From assembly GCF_001949145.1 (NCBI RefSeq), contig NW_019091458.1, forward strand, positions 708,039 through 772,038: 64,000 bases of DNA, read 5' to 3'. The notes beneath the pieces were generated by a model that was not told the DNA's origin, did no database searches, and saw nothing but the letters and a program-made list of their open reading frames with translations. The stretch is from Acanthaster planci (Eukaryota; Echinodermata; Asteroidea; Valvatida; Acanthasteridae). Shown one piece after another: positions 38,001 to 46,149 of this stretch; the first letter of the stretch is position 1, and every line of letters begins with the position of its first letter. Both the position numbers and the translations under genes were made by a program.

Positions 38001-40918
38001 GTGAAGACTTTTATGACCTGCGGAATGTGCCTCTGCATGGTCAAAACACATAATGAGACTTGGTACTGGGCTATTCTGCATTTCGATTTAAATCATATCT
38101 GGCAAGCTGAAATTGAGGAGATGATGGTTACACAAACACTAATGGGTGGTCATTTCGTATAATGCTTTTTGCGGGAGATTTTCCTTTTCAAATGTTATGT
38201 TAACGACAGGTTGATATTTCTCCTTCGGTGGCCCTTATTTGCAGAATATCAGCCCCACATCACCCCTTCGGAAAGTCCCAACGATTTAGTCCTGGACCCC
38301 GTGGGTCGTGGTTAAGTGCCCTTTATATTAGAAGCAGGAGTTGTTTAGAATGTTGCAATTTTCTGGGTGCGTTTGTAGTTTACCGCGTCCAGCTTGGCAC
38401 CGTGCTGGGTTGATTTGCTTAACGGTCCGGTCGGTTAGCCCACGTACACGCGTTCTCACCGTTGGGTGTCAATCCGGAATCCGAAACATGTTTTCAGTTC
38501 CTCGTAACCATTTTAACGATTTATGACAGCTGAACTGAAATAAAGCTACGTCGCTTTCAACTCAGACATATGAATAAATCACGTTCAAGGGGTGTTACTG
38601 TATGGCTCATTTTTTTTTCGGAATATGAGTCCGACGTTTTTGTCTCGGACTAATGTACCTCGTCATGCAACCGTTTCCGTCAGTTCCTATCATTTCTCGT
38701 TCTCGTGATCCACGTTGTTAGAACCAAGAACAGTGAATTGAAAGGAGATAGTACTTCAAAATGAACTGAACTTTGGCTTACAATAAAACAATCAGCAGGA
38801 ACAACTGAAAACCGAGGACATCGTCGCTGTTGAGGATTTCTGGACTTTTTATTGGAATGTCTCTGGAAGGTGTTGGTTCTTACTCTTAAGGCGTATAGTC
38901 TAGCATTTCCGGAGGGATGAAGGGAAGTGACAATAAAACTATAGGCAAATTTAAGAAATAAGCAGTGTGTCTTCAAAAGGACATAATTTTACTGATCATT
39001 TTGACCTGATAATTCGTAAGCCCAATTAACGTATTTAGGTTCTGACTCCAGGTGGATTGGGATTGTTTTCTGAAACGATTATCCAAAATTTTCATCCGCA
39101 AATGAGCCCTCCCTTCCGAGGTGTTGCACTTTCATGTCCCGGGGCAACGTGCCCCCCCCTCCCATTCCGGTTCCCCAGCTGGAAGTGTCAACTATCAGAC
39201 TGTAATGCTGGAAAGCACTGGCAAAACAGGTAATCTACCACAACTGATCTATCTGCGTTTGCAATTGCCTTGTGTTTGTTTTCCAATGCAAGAAAACGAA
39301 ACGTGAGCATTAAGATAGGAAAACATAATACGGTCGATTTCCTCTCATGAATGAGAAACAGGGAGTCATGTATGGCCATCAGTGCTACTTAACTGAATAA
39401 ACGTGTTGTTATTACACCATGGTGAATCAAAGTTATGACAATAGGGTAAATGTATCCTTTACGCTGACAACAAATGTGCAAGAACCCGAAGAAAATTAAC
39501 AAGGCCACGTTCAAACGGAGAAGCAGACCGCAAACGCCCACCCAGACAGTATTAAAAACCGCATTTGAAGGTGTTATTGGCTCGTCAAAGTCGAAGAGAA
39601 AACTTAAGTCGACGTGGGGGATGCGGCGGGCACTGAAAAACAATTATTTTGCAACTTGTGCAACAGCGATTTGTGATCACGGATTTAGCAAATCTGATTG
39701 CAGTTTGTGTCGAATAATATAAAGACAAAAAGGTTTTTATTATTTGGATCATCTATTGTAATGTCTTAAATTCACCCCGTCAATTCACACACCGCAATTG
39801 TGGTTATGTTGGGCGCCATCGCGCTGCGCTATCGGTCGGTCCTGTGCATAATTGTTTATTCGCTGCCGTTCGGTTGACTATCCTTTTTTATTCAAGACTT
39901 TGGGCATGATTGTCTTGTAAAATGTACATAAAAATCGAAGGTTTCGTTCAGGATCGATCTGACGATGGAGCGGCGCAATTGTGTTGTCCCGCAGATTAAT
40001 TCCACCGATTGTTACCAAAGTATGCTCAGAGGTAGACAGTAGTCCGCAACCACCCTCAACTTCATGAAGCAAAATGGTCAAAATGGCATGTCCAATTGTT
40101 GGAATTAGCGAGTATGTCGACTTTCATTGTACCCGATTTGCTATTAAATTGACACAGCGTTAGTTGTAACGTGACTCCTGCACGTTCGGGAGCCATTTTG
40201 AGGGTTCCTGTCACGCACTTACTTATGCGCGCTATGAAAGTCTGACGTCACTGCCAACGCCAATATAGCATGGGTGGCCTGGCTGTAAAACACAACTTTG
40301 GTCTTATTCCTGGCGCGTTTGACCTCCCCCCATCTTCTCGTTCTAATCCCTTTCTTCTTCCATTTTGCTTAAAATTTCATGCTAATTGTAATGTTGTCCT
40401 TTTTACAGGCGGTTGCTGAGTATGCTGTCAAGAAATGTAAGTGTCACGGTATGTCTGGCAGCTGTGAGGTTAAGACGTGTTGGATGCAAACGCCCCACTT
40501 CAGCGAGGTCGGGGACAGACTGCTGGTGAAGTTTCACGAAGCCAAACAAGTGGTGGCGCGCAACAACATCGGTGGCAACCTAAGGTTGGCCGACGATCCC
40601 ACGCCGGTGACCGCCGACAGCCAGCGGCGGCGAAGGCGCAAGAGGCCACCTTCACCGCCCAAGGATCACTTGGTGTTCCTGGAGGAGTCACCCGACTTCT
40701 GCCAGGCCGATCCCGGCGTGGGCACCCTGGGCACCAAGGACCGGTATTGCAACCGGACCAGTGACGGCCCGAATGGCTGCAATAGTATGTGCTGTGGGAG
40801 GGGCTACAATATTAAGCTAGAGAGGAAGACGGAATGGTGTAACTGTAAGTTCCACTGGTGTTGCCAGGTCAAATGCCGGCAATGCAGCCAGTCTGTCTGG
40901 GTCAACACCTGCAAATAG
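17003..40918 (+). CDS. WNT10: Wnt ligand, Wnt10 subfamily (complete, four coding exons)
   Basis: Secreted, lipid-modified ligand for Frizzled/LRP receptors. The coding sequence joins 17003-17064, 20433-20770, 36290-36552 and 40409-40918, all with GT-AG introns (phases 2, 1, 0), giving 390 residues. Residues 1-20 are a hydrophobic signal peptide. Residues 21-65 are a Gly/Ser-rich linker. The Wnt core runs from C69 to C389. Seen: RWNCS (112-116, with a possible N-glycan at N114), HNNGVGR (214-220), and CHGMSGSC with the acyl-acceptor serine at S237. The cysteine-rich C-terminal domain (319-390) has a second glycosylation site at N336. Wnt10 is favoured by PDV-ASA and IAV-EC with RDQRWNCS in exon 2, the VGR ending where most Wnts have EAGR, SMCCGRG, and the W-V-x-x-C-K end. 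Wnt1 and Wnt3 share some of these features, so family is certain and subfamily about 80%. Oddities are a 25th mature cysteine (C200) and a basic run at 294-300. Confidence 0.93.
18794..18806 (-). other. tRNA B-box-like word (possible SINE)
   Basis: The reverse strand reads GTGAGTTCGAGTCCCATT around these coordinates, close to the polymerase III B-box. This phrase is common in tRNA-derived SINEs. No complete A-box or cloverleaf could be drawn. Confidence 0.4.
19030..19286. mobile_element. MITE-like element with poly-G subterminal runs
   Basis: Starts GCAGTGGTGGATCAAGG and ends with CAGGACTTGCGCCTGTG, whose reverse complement CACAGGCGCAAGTCCTG is a diverged copy of the start. Long G runs lie next to both ends. 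Elements at 32481-32683 and 41865-42112 have the same design (a -GTGGCG-AT-CAGG type end plus G runs), so this appears to be one non-autonomous group. Confidence 0.55.
20433..20770 (+). CDS. WNT10: Wnt10 coding exon 2
   Basis: Residues 21-133. After a Gly/Ser linker come C69, C83, C104 and RWNCS (C115), the hallmark start of the Wnt core. The acceptor is CTCTTGCAG. The donor GTAAGC at 20771 leaves one base (phase 1), the ancestral Wnt position just before Gly-Phe-x-Glu. The open frame extends past both splice sites but stops soon after the donor. Confidence 0.93.
26806..26977 (+). repeat. Dispersed repeat family A, copy 3
   Basis: GAGCAGAAGCACACCCTCAT, AGAGCCATGTTGGTCGG, TGAACCAG, GTTCCGACCAGAGGAGCC and AATTGCGCCCTCTC match the reverse complement of 5041-5192 and, partly, 8595-8750. 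The three copies show clear substitutions from each other, so insertion is not recent. Confidence 0.7.
27023..27130. repeat. G/C-rich fragment of the CAGTGGCG-type element group
   Basis: Starts CAGTGGCGAAGCCAGGGTGA, the same type of end as 19030 and 32481, followed by paired G and C runs. The far terminus is not clear, so it may be truncated. Confidence 0.4.
32481..32683. mobile_element. MITE-like element in Wnt10 intron 2
   Basis: The left end CACAGTGGTGGCGTATCCAG and the right end TGGATACGCCACTGTG are inverted copies that differ by small insertions. C runs and a GGGG run lie inside. It is about 200 bp and non-coding. Confidence 0.7.
33231..33384. repeat. Near-palindromic 154-bp element
   Basis: The left arm TTCACAAGAGTACGCCTCCA continues AGAGTTTGCAACGCGTTGG and CCAATCACAACGCGC. 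The right arm is its reverse complement with few mismatches (GGCCAATGCGTTCCAAACTC, TTGGAGGCGCACTATTGTGA). The centre holds two GTCGAC words. This explains the matching short frames on the two strands. The arms would form a stable hairpin in RNA. Confidence 0.8.
36290..36552 (+). CDS. WNT10: Wnt10 coding exon 3
   Basis: Residues 134-221, beginning [20 protein letters not shown] and including TRACSMG (C157), C165, C167, WGGC (C183) and HNNGVGR. The acceptor is CGTATAG with the first two bases completing Gly134; the donor is a strong GTAAGT at 36553, phase 0. C200 (in [10 protein letters not shown]) stands where other Wnt10 proteins, as I recall them, carry a non-cysteine residue. Confidence 0.95.
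36553..40408 (+). other. Wnt10 intron 3 (3.9 kb)
   Basis: No exon seen. It holds an imperfect inverted repeat near 36695-36785 (CGCGGAAAATGTGCTG against CAGCACATTTCCG), a tandem pair of ATGATATTAAAAAA words near 36915, and an unexplained 82-codon open frame at 39474-39722. Confidence 0.7.
39474..39722 (+). other. Unexplained 82-codon open frame in Wnt10 intron 3
   Basis: Starts [19 protein letters not shown] and ends [16 protein letters not shown]. It is basic, with a C-x(5)-C-x(6)-C-x2-C-like cysteine spacing near the end, which could suggest a fragment of a zinc-binding protein. I recognise no family, and there are no convincing splice sites or promoter. It may be chance or a decayed transposon fragment. 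Confidence 0.15.
40409..40918 (+). CDS. WNT10: Wnt10 coding exon 4 (terminal)
   Basis: Residues 222-390 and the TAG stop. It includes [10 protein letters not shown] with acylated S237, a linker with RRRRRKR at 294-300, ESPDFC (C319), CNRTS (C335, possible glycan at N336), SMCCGRGYN (C349, C350), [12 protein letters not shown] and the terminal CK. The acceptor is TTTTTACAG. The exon is clearly more GC-rich than its flanks, especially between 40480 and 40770. Confidence 0.96.
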   Translation, partial: AVAEYAVKKCKCHGMSGSCEVKTCWMQTPHFSEVGDRLLVKFHEAKQVVARNNIGGNLRLADDPTPVTADSQRRRRRKRPPSPPKDHLVFLEESPDFCQADPGVGTLGTKDRYCNRTSDGPNGCNSMCCGRGYNIKLERKTEWCNCKFHWCCQVKCRQCSQSVWVNTCK

Positions 40919-40962
40919 AGCAGTCAAGATGACATGGTCCTTTTCAGTCGTCCAATGACTCA

Positions 40963-40974
40963 AGTTCGAATCCC
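40963..40974 (+). other. B-box-like word in the Wnt10 3' UTR (SINE remnant?)
   Basis: AGTTCGAATCCC followed by CACCCGCTTCACC is the typical 3' half of a tRNA-derived promoter, 45 nt after the Wnt stop. No matching A-box or acceptor stem is apparent, so this would be a partial or decayed SINE. Confidence 0.4.
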
Positions 40975-41141
40975 ACCCGCTTCACCATCGGGATAGGGTT
41001 TGTGTACGACTGGACCACGTGGAACTTTTTCTTATTTTTTCTCTCTGGGGTTTCCCTCCTGTTGGGTTTCCCTATCCCGTGTTTTAAACTGACTTGTCGT
41101 CAACGTTTCCTCTAGAAGGACTCTTTGTATAAAGCCAGCAC

Positions 41142-41147
41142 AATAAA
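41142..41147 (+). terminator. Poly(A) signal of Wnt10
   Basis: AATAAA 224 nt after the stop codon, the first canonical signal downstream. Confidence 0.55.
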
Positions 41148-41864
41148 CTCTGAAAATGAAATAACTGAATGACTCTTGCTTTAGTAATAAGCGAAATAGT
41201 GTTAATACATAACTGTGATTTTAAACCCTTTTTCAAATCACGAGAAGATACTTTTTGCAGTTAAGTACAACAGAAGATACAATGCTTTTCTTCTCTGTTT
41301 TCCTCTTTGAGTTTAGATTAAGGGGAGAATCCAGAAACGGATCCCAGTAATTATCCCACCTTTTGAAGTTCGTAGAGCGCTGAAAAAAAAAACTTGGAGA
41401 ATAGAATTTCGATATCAGTTCCTTTTTGGGAGCTTGTATAAAACTGAAAATTCGGTTAAGAATAATCAGATCTCCGTGGCAATACATTTGGTAAAATTAA
41501 TTAAAATTAATAAGTTTTATTATAACAATATGTTCAGTTGCTTTTAAATGCAAAAGCCATGGAATATTTATGTGTGCGTCCGATATAATATAATAATCTA
41601 ATTTTGTGCACGTTTTAGCTTGTAACATATGCATGTGGTTAGCGTGTGCAGCGCCGATTGTGCCTTCCATTTTGAGGTCTTCCAACAATCTTAATAATTT
41701 GAATAACGGCAACTAATTTAAGTCACAGTTAAGTTGTATTCGTAGTGTTTTGCGTGATTTACAGGTTTTCTATGAACAAAAACACTTGTATCTTGTTTGA
41801 GCCGAGAGAATTCCCGCCTCAGTCGGTCTCAAATCTGGTTACTTTTAAAATTTCAGCACTGTGT

Positions 41865-42112
41865 ATACAAGGGCAGATCCAGAAACAATGTTTCATGAGG
41901 CCAAAATTGTTTTAGAGAGGGGGAGGGAACCTTTTATTTTCTTTCTGAGGGGTGAAGCTGAATTTAAAAGAGGCTTTTTTAATGTGCATTTTGGAAGGAA
42001 AGGAATTAGTCCTTTCAAATCAGTGCATTTCTCTCATCATTCTTCAAAAACTTTTTTTTTAAGTCGGGGGGGGGGAGAGATGGCTCCCGAAGTCTCCTAG
42101 ATCTGCCCACTC
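41865..42112. mobile_element. MITE-like element with G runs
   Basis: The left end GGGCAGATCCAGAAA is the inverted match of the right end CTAGATCTGCCC. A GGGGGGGGGG run lies near the right end. Same design as 19030-19286 and 32481-32683. Confidence 0.6.
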
Positions 42113-44071
42113 AGATACCGCAAGGGCATTTTACTGGTTATTAAATTACTAAGTAAATTGTTAATTGTTAAGACAAAGAGCCACTCACGCTAGTGTGCCT
42201 TATACGGAGTGTTAATTCTAGTAACTGTTTTTCATGGCTGAATGCATGTAAATAATGTAAATACAGAAACCCGCTAAGTACATATTTTTCAAAAGGAATG
42301 GATTCGATGTATCATAAGAAATGGCTTGAGTCTAAATTAATACCTTTAGTGTGACCATTATTTAAGTAAAATAATGACTGATAACTTGTAGATTTTTGAT
42401 TTTCAATGATTAATCTGTTTTCGAAATCCCTCTTGCCAAATAAATATTTTGCTTGGGTGTTTCACAAAAATGTTGTGATTTTGTGGCAGTAGAAGTGTTT
42501 GATAGTCTGAAAAATAAATGTTTGGTTTTTCCATTTTGTTATATTATTCATCTGTCTCTTTTATAATAATGATTATAATTATCATATTTTATTATAATAA
42601 TTTTCAACGTGCAGGATCACTGTTATTCACCAAGCGAAAGTTACGGGCTACGGAAACATAATGACAAAAATCGAAATGCTTGGAGGTTTTACAAAACGTA
42701 ATTTAAATATGACCACACTTTAATTCAACCTTTAAAAAGCCAGGCTATTTTGGCCCATTTCACAGTCGGGGCGGATTCTGCCCCCAAGAACTTGGCTGTG
42801 CCTCGCTTGATTTTTTATTTAAAGCTTGACATGAATATAAAGACACCCCTTATCATTACATGAAGTTTAAACCCAACCAGACTCGGACTCATGGCTTTGT
42901 TGTTGCGGTCATTTGAAATTCAGTGTGTGCCAGACAGTCCGCAGTGGAAAAAGTATGTACATGTCGGCCGCTTCGTGTCGATAAAATGCGTGCTCCGCAA
43001 AAACGGTATGTTCTGTTTTCGCAAAATCGGTGTCAAAACGACCGCAAAGATTTAATCTGAAAACTCCTAAAGGTTCAACTCTTGAAAAAATGCACTGCAG
43101 AAATATTTGGAAAAAAAATATTGAAGGTGGGGGGCGGATTCTACCCCGGCTCTCTTAGGGTTAAATGTATTCATGATGGAATAACGTACCCATAATTAAC
43201 GACTTTTACGTCTTTGTGGTCCTCATCAAATAGAAATGAGCGCCTATAAATTGAGTCGTGGACAACAGAGGGCACCAAATAAACTGCCCGACGTTTTGAA
43301 GCACTGGCGTCAGGGTAACGATTCTGATGTGACATCCACGGGTGCGCACATTTCTTGTGATTGGGTTGGGGGCATACATGGCTGGGGGGGGGCTTGGCAG
43401 GATATGCCCCCATGCAAGTCGTCCCTAGCGGTTAACGGTACGTCACTGTTTCGAAGATGCTTCAAGCGGATTTTCACCGCATGCATGTTGCGTGCATTCA
43501 ATTGATGCTGCAAGAGTTAATGTTCTACTCTAACTTTCGAGCATCGTGATTATATTTGTGAGATCATCATAATCAGACTTTCAAACACAGTTGTTAACCT
43601 TTCAGACGGCTTGGTTTAACCTTCAGTTGTTGCGATTGAAGTTTTCAAATCTCGTACATCTCTGTAGATGAAACCACTGACACGGCCAGACCATTCCTGA
43701 TCATGTGCAGTGGCCCCCGCCAATGTCGGTATTAAAGCAGTGATTCTATGAAGCCAATGAGCCGTTACAGTCGGTTGGCATACAAAATCAGCACGGTGAT
43801 TTCCGTGGACTATAGGAAATATCCAGTAAATGTCGCTGGATTCGTCTCAATTGTGATTCAATTTTAAAACGTACTCCTGGTTTCGAGTTTGAAGTCGGCA
43901 TGGTCTCTTATTGGAAATTTAAGGCAGACATAGGCCTACTTTTGGCCACAATCATGAAGTCAGCGTTCAGAAGGAATATCAAAATTTATTAACACGCTTG
44001 AAAGATGGTCATTCAGACGTGTAGACACGTCAATTATTGTATGATGATGTTATGAATTTCACACACTCAGA

Positions 44072-44335
44072 TGGGACTCTCAAATGTACCCCGAACGGGC
44101 CTATTGGTGAGGATTTTTAAGTGGACCACCACCCTCAACACTGTTAAGTGGACCACAAACTATTTTGAAAATGGTCTTATGCTCAAGATCGTTTGGCGCC
44201 ATCGTTATGTGATCTTTGTTATAATATTATGGTTCTTATCTAGTCTGTAAAATTCGTCTCCCCTCTCTGCTATTTTACCCATGATTCACATAAAAATCTT
44301 CCATAGGCCCGTTCGGGGTACATTTGAGAGTCTCA
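44072..44335. mobile_element. MITE with ~33 bp terminal inverted repeats
   Basis: Left TGGGACTCTCAAATGTACCC then CGAACGGGCCTAT; right end is its reverse complement starting ATAGGCCCGTTCGGGGTACA and ending GAGAGTCTCA. The arms are almost identical, suggesting a comparatively young copy. The interior has two TTAAGTGGACCAC words. Confidence 0.8.
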
Positions 44336-44403
44336 TAATTATTATTTGAGGTTGTGAAATTCATAACTAGGTGTGTCCTGGATCGTTATCATCAGACCTC
44401 AAG

Positions 44404-45409
44404 GCTGAGTTCGAGCGGCTTGTTCTCGTATCAGGAACAGCTCGAATTGTTGTTTGTGGGTCGGCCGCTCGAACGCTGGGAACTTACCTGTACAACCGGT
44501 TATCGCTACTAGTTACTTGTACCATGCAAGCAACATACAACAAACATGCGACATGGCGGCGTTCTGGTACATTCTTCGAGAGTTAATTAATGTTTGAGCT
44601 AACTCCTCTTCCATTAAAAAATCATATCTGTCATGGAAAATTATTGATGTAAATTGTGCAAAACTTTCCATTGTCTCTAGTGTTGTAAGCCATCTTAGNN
44701 NNNNNNNNNNNNNNNNNNNNNNNNNNNNNNNNNNNNNNNNNNNNNNNNNNNNNNNNNNNNNNNNNNNNNNNNNNNNNNNNNNNNNNNNNNNNNNNNNNNN
44801 NNNNNNNNNNNNNNNNNNNNNNNNNNNNNNNNNNNNNNNNNNNNNNNNNNNNNNNNNNNNNNNNNNNNNNNNNNNNNNNNNNNNNNNNNNNNNNNNNNNN
44901 NNNNNNNNNNNNNNNNNNNNNNNNNNNNNNNNNNNNNNNNNNNNNNNNNNNNNNNNNNNNNNNNNNNNNNNNNNNNNNNNNNNNNNNNNNNNNNNNNNNN
45001 NNNNNNNNNNNNNNNNNNNNNNNNNNNNNNNNNNNNNNNNNNNNNNNNNNNNNNNNNNNNNNNNNNNNNNNNNNNNNNNNNNNNNNNNNNNNNNNNNNNN
45101 NNNNNNNNNNNNNNNNNNNNNNNNNNNNNNNNNNNNNNNNNNNNNNNNNNNNNNNNNNNNNNNNNNNNNNNNNNNNNNNNNNNNNNNNNNNNNNNNNNNN
45201 NNNNNNNNNNNNNNNNNNNNNNNNNNNNNNNNNNNNNNNNNNNNNNNNNNNNNNNNNNNNNNNNNNNNNNNNNNNNNNNNNNNNNNNNNNNNNNNNNNNN
45301 NNNNNNNNNNNNNNNNNNNNNNNNNNNNNNNNNNNNNNNNNNNNNNNNNNNAACTTAGAGCGCGAGAACACCGAAACCTATGTCAAGAACAGGTCGCCCG
45401 AACTCGACC
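44404..45409 (+). mobile_element. Second copy of fold-back family C, interrupted by the assembly gap
   Basis: 44404-44698 matches the reverse complement of the right arm of the 6924-8483 element (GGAACAGCTCGAATTGTTGT, GAACGCTGGGAAC, CATGGCGGC, GAGAGTTAA, GTAAATTGTGCAAAACTT, GTAAGCCATC). After the gap, 45352-45409 matches the next inner segment (GAGCGCGAGAACA, AAGAACAGGTCGCCCGAACT). Confidence 0.7.
44699..45351. other. Assembly gap (653 N)
   Basis: A continuous run of N. A long open frame reading through it is an artefact. Confidence 1.
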
Positions 45410-46053
45410 TTATTAGAGTTTAAGCAGTAACCTATTCTTTCTACAATGAACTCCATCCACGAACTGCCTATCCATTAATGTGCCTGAATCTTCAAGTTTA
45501 TGAAATTGGCGCACCATCTGGAAGAAAAAAAAAAGGAAGAAAGTTCTTACTTTGCTTAACAGACGACGACAAATAATAGACAGGCAGGTGGTGAATCCAG
45601 GTAGAATCCTTTGAATAGCGCCACCAACCTTGTAGTACACACGTAATTTTCAGTATGCATTACATCAGTTCTATTTATATTTACCAGGATTTATTCATCC
45701 GCTGTTGGGAATTTGTTAAAATAATGATAACAGTAAACAAATTAAGCATTACAAAATGACAGTTTTCCCTTAAATTACTAGGAGGAGTGATTTACTCGTA
45801 TTTGCTGCCTGTTTTTGTAATCTGTCTAAAACATACAGCCTTATTTATGTCGCGGACGTATTTGACATGGCAAAATGGCCCTTAATCACAACATTGTCAG
45901 CCATTTGGTAAACATCGCCAGACTGATCCGGCAAGTCATCCTGCTGTAGATGTGGAAAAAAATTAGATCATCGACAAAAATACCACTGAAATGGTTGCTG
46001 GTGGTGCAAATTTGTAAATAACACTGGAGTTGGCTACCTTTCGGTCATAGGAA

Positions 46054-46149
46054 ATGGCGAAAATCTTCGTTTTGGACGTTGATTTTGAGGGCAACACAGA
46101 GATCTTGAAAATTGACTACACCACAAACTGGTTGAATTTAGAGGCAATG
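46054..46149 (+). CDS. NBR1: NBR1 coding exon 1 (PB1, first half)
   Basis: Residues 1-32, MAKIFVLDVDFEGNTEILKI then a W-x3-EAM motif as in vertebrate NBR1. G at -3 and G at +4 give a good start context. Donor GTAAGT, phase 0. The sequence before it, CTACCTTTCGGTCATAG, resembles a splice acceptor three bases 5' of the ATG, so an untranslated first exon may lie upstream. Confidence 0.9.

Larger units (their letters stand above)
40919..41165 (+). other. WNT10: Wnt10 3' untranslated region (short form)
   Basis: Runs from the stop codon to just past the first poly(A) signal at 41142. It contains a tRNA B-box-like word at 40963-40974. Further AATAAA words near 42438 and 42512 could serve longer forms. 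Confidence 0.5.
41166..46053. other. Wnt10-NBR1 intergenic region
   Basis: About 4.9 kb without a recognisable gene. It contains MITE-like elements (41865-42112, 44072-44335), an AT-rich ATTATAATAATT-type patch near 42550-42605, part of a family C fold-back element, and the assembly gap. The last tens of bases before 46054 must be NBR1 leader or promoter. Confidence 0.7.

Noticed and set aside
40477-40764. Alternative + and - frames over Wnt exon 4
   Set aside because: Shadows created by the high GC content of the exon; the Wnt frame is unmistakable.
20433-40918. Assignment of the Wnt gene to Wnt3, Wnt1, Wnt4 or Wnt16
   Set aside because: Single motifs fit (CEVKTCW as in Wnt3/4, HGMSGSC as in Wnt1), but the exon 2 pattern, VGR motif, SMCCGRG and terminal W-V-x-x-C-K together favour Wnt10. 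A phylogenetic tree would settle it.
44631-45371. 246-codon frame on the - strand
   Set aside because: It is almost entirely the assembly gap.
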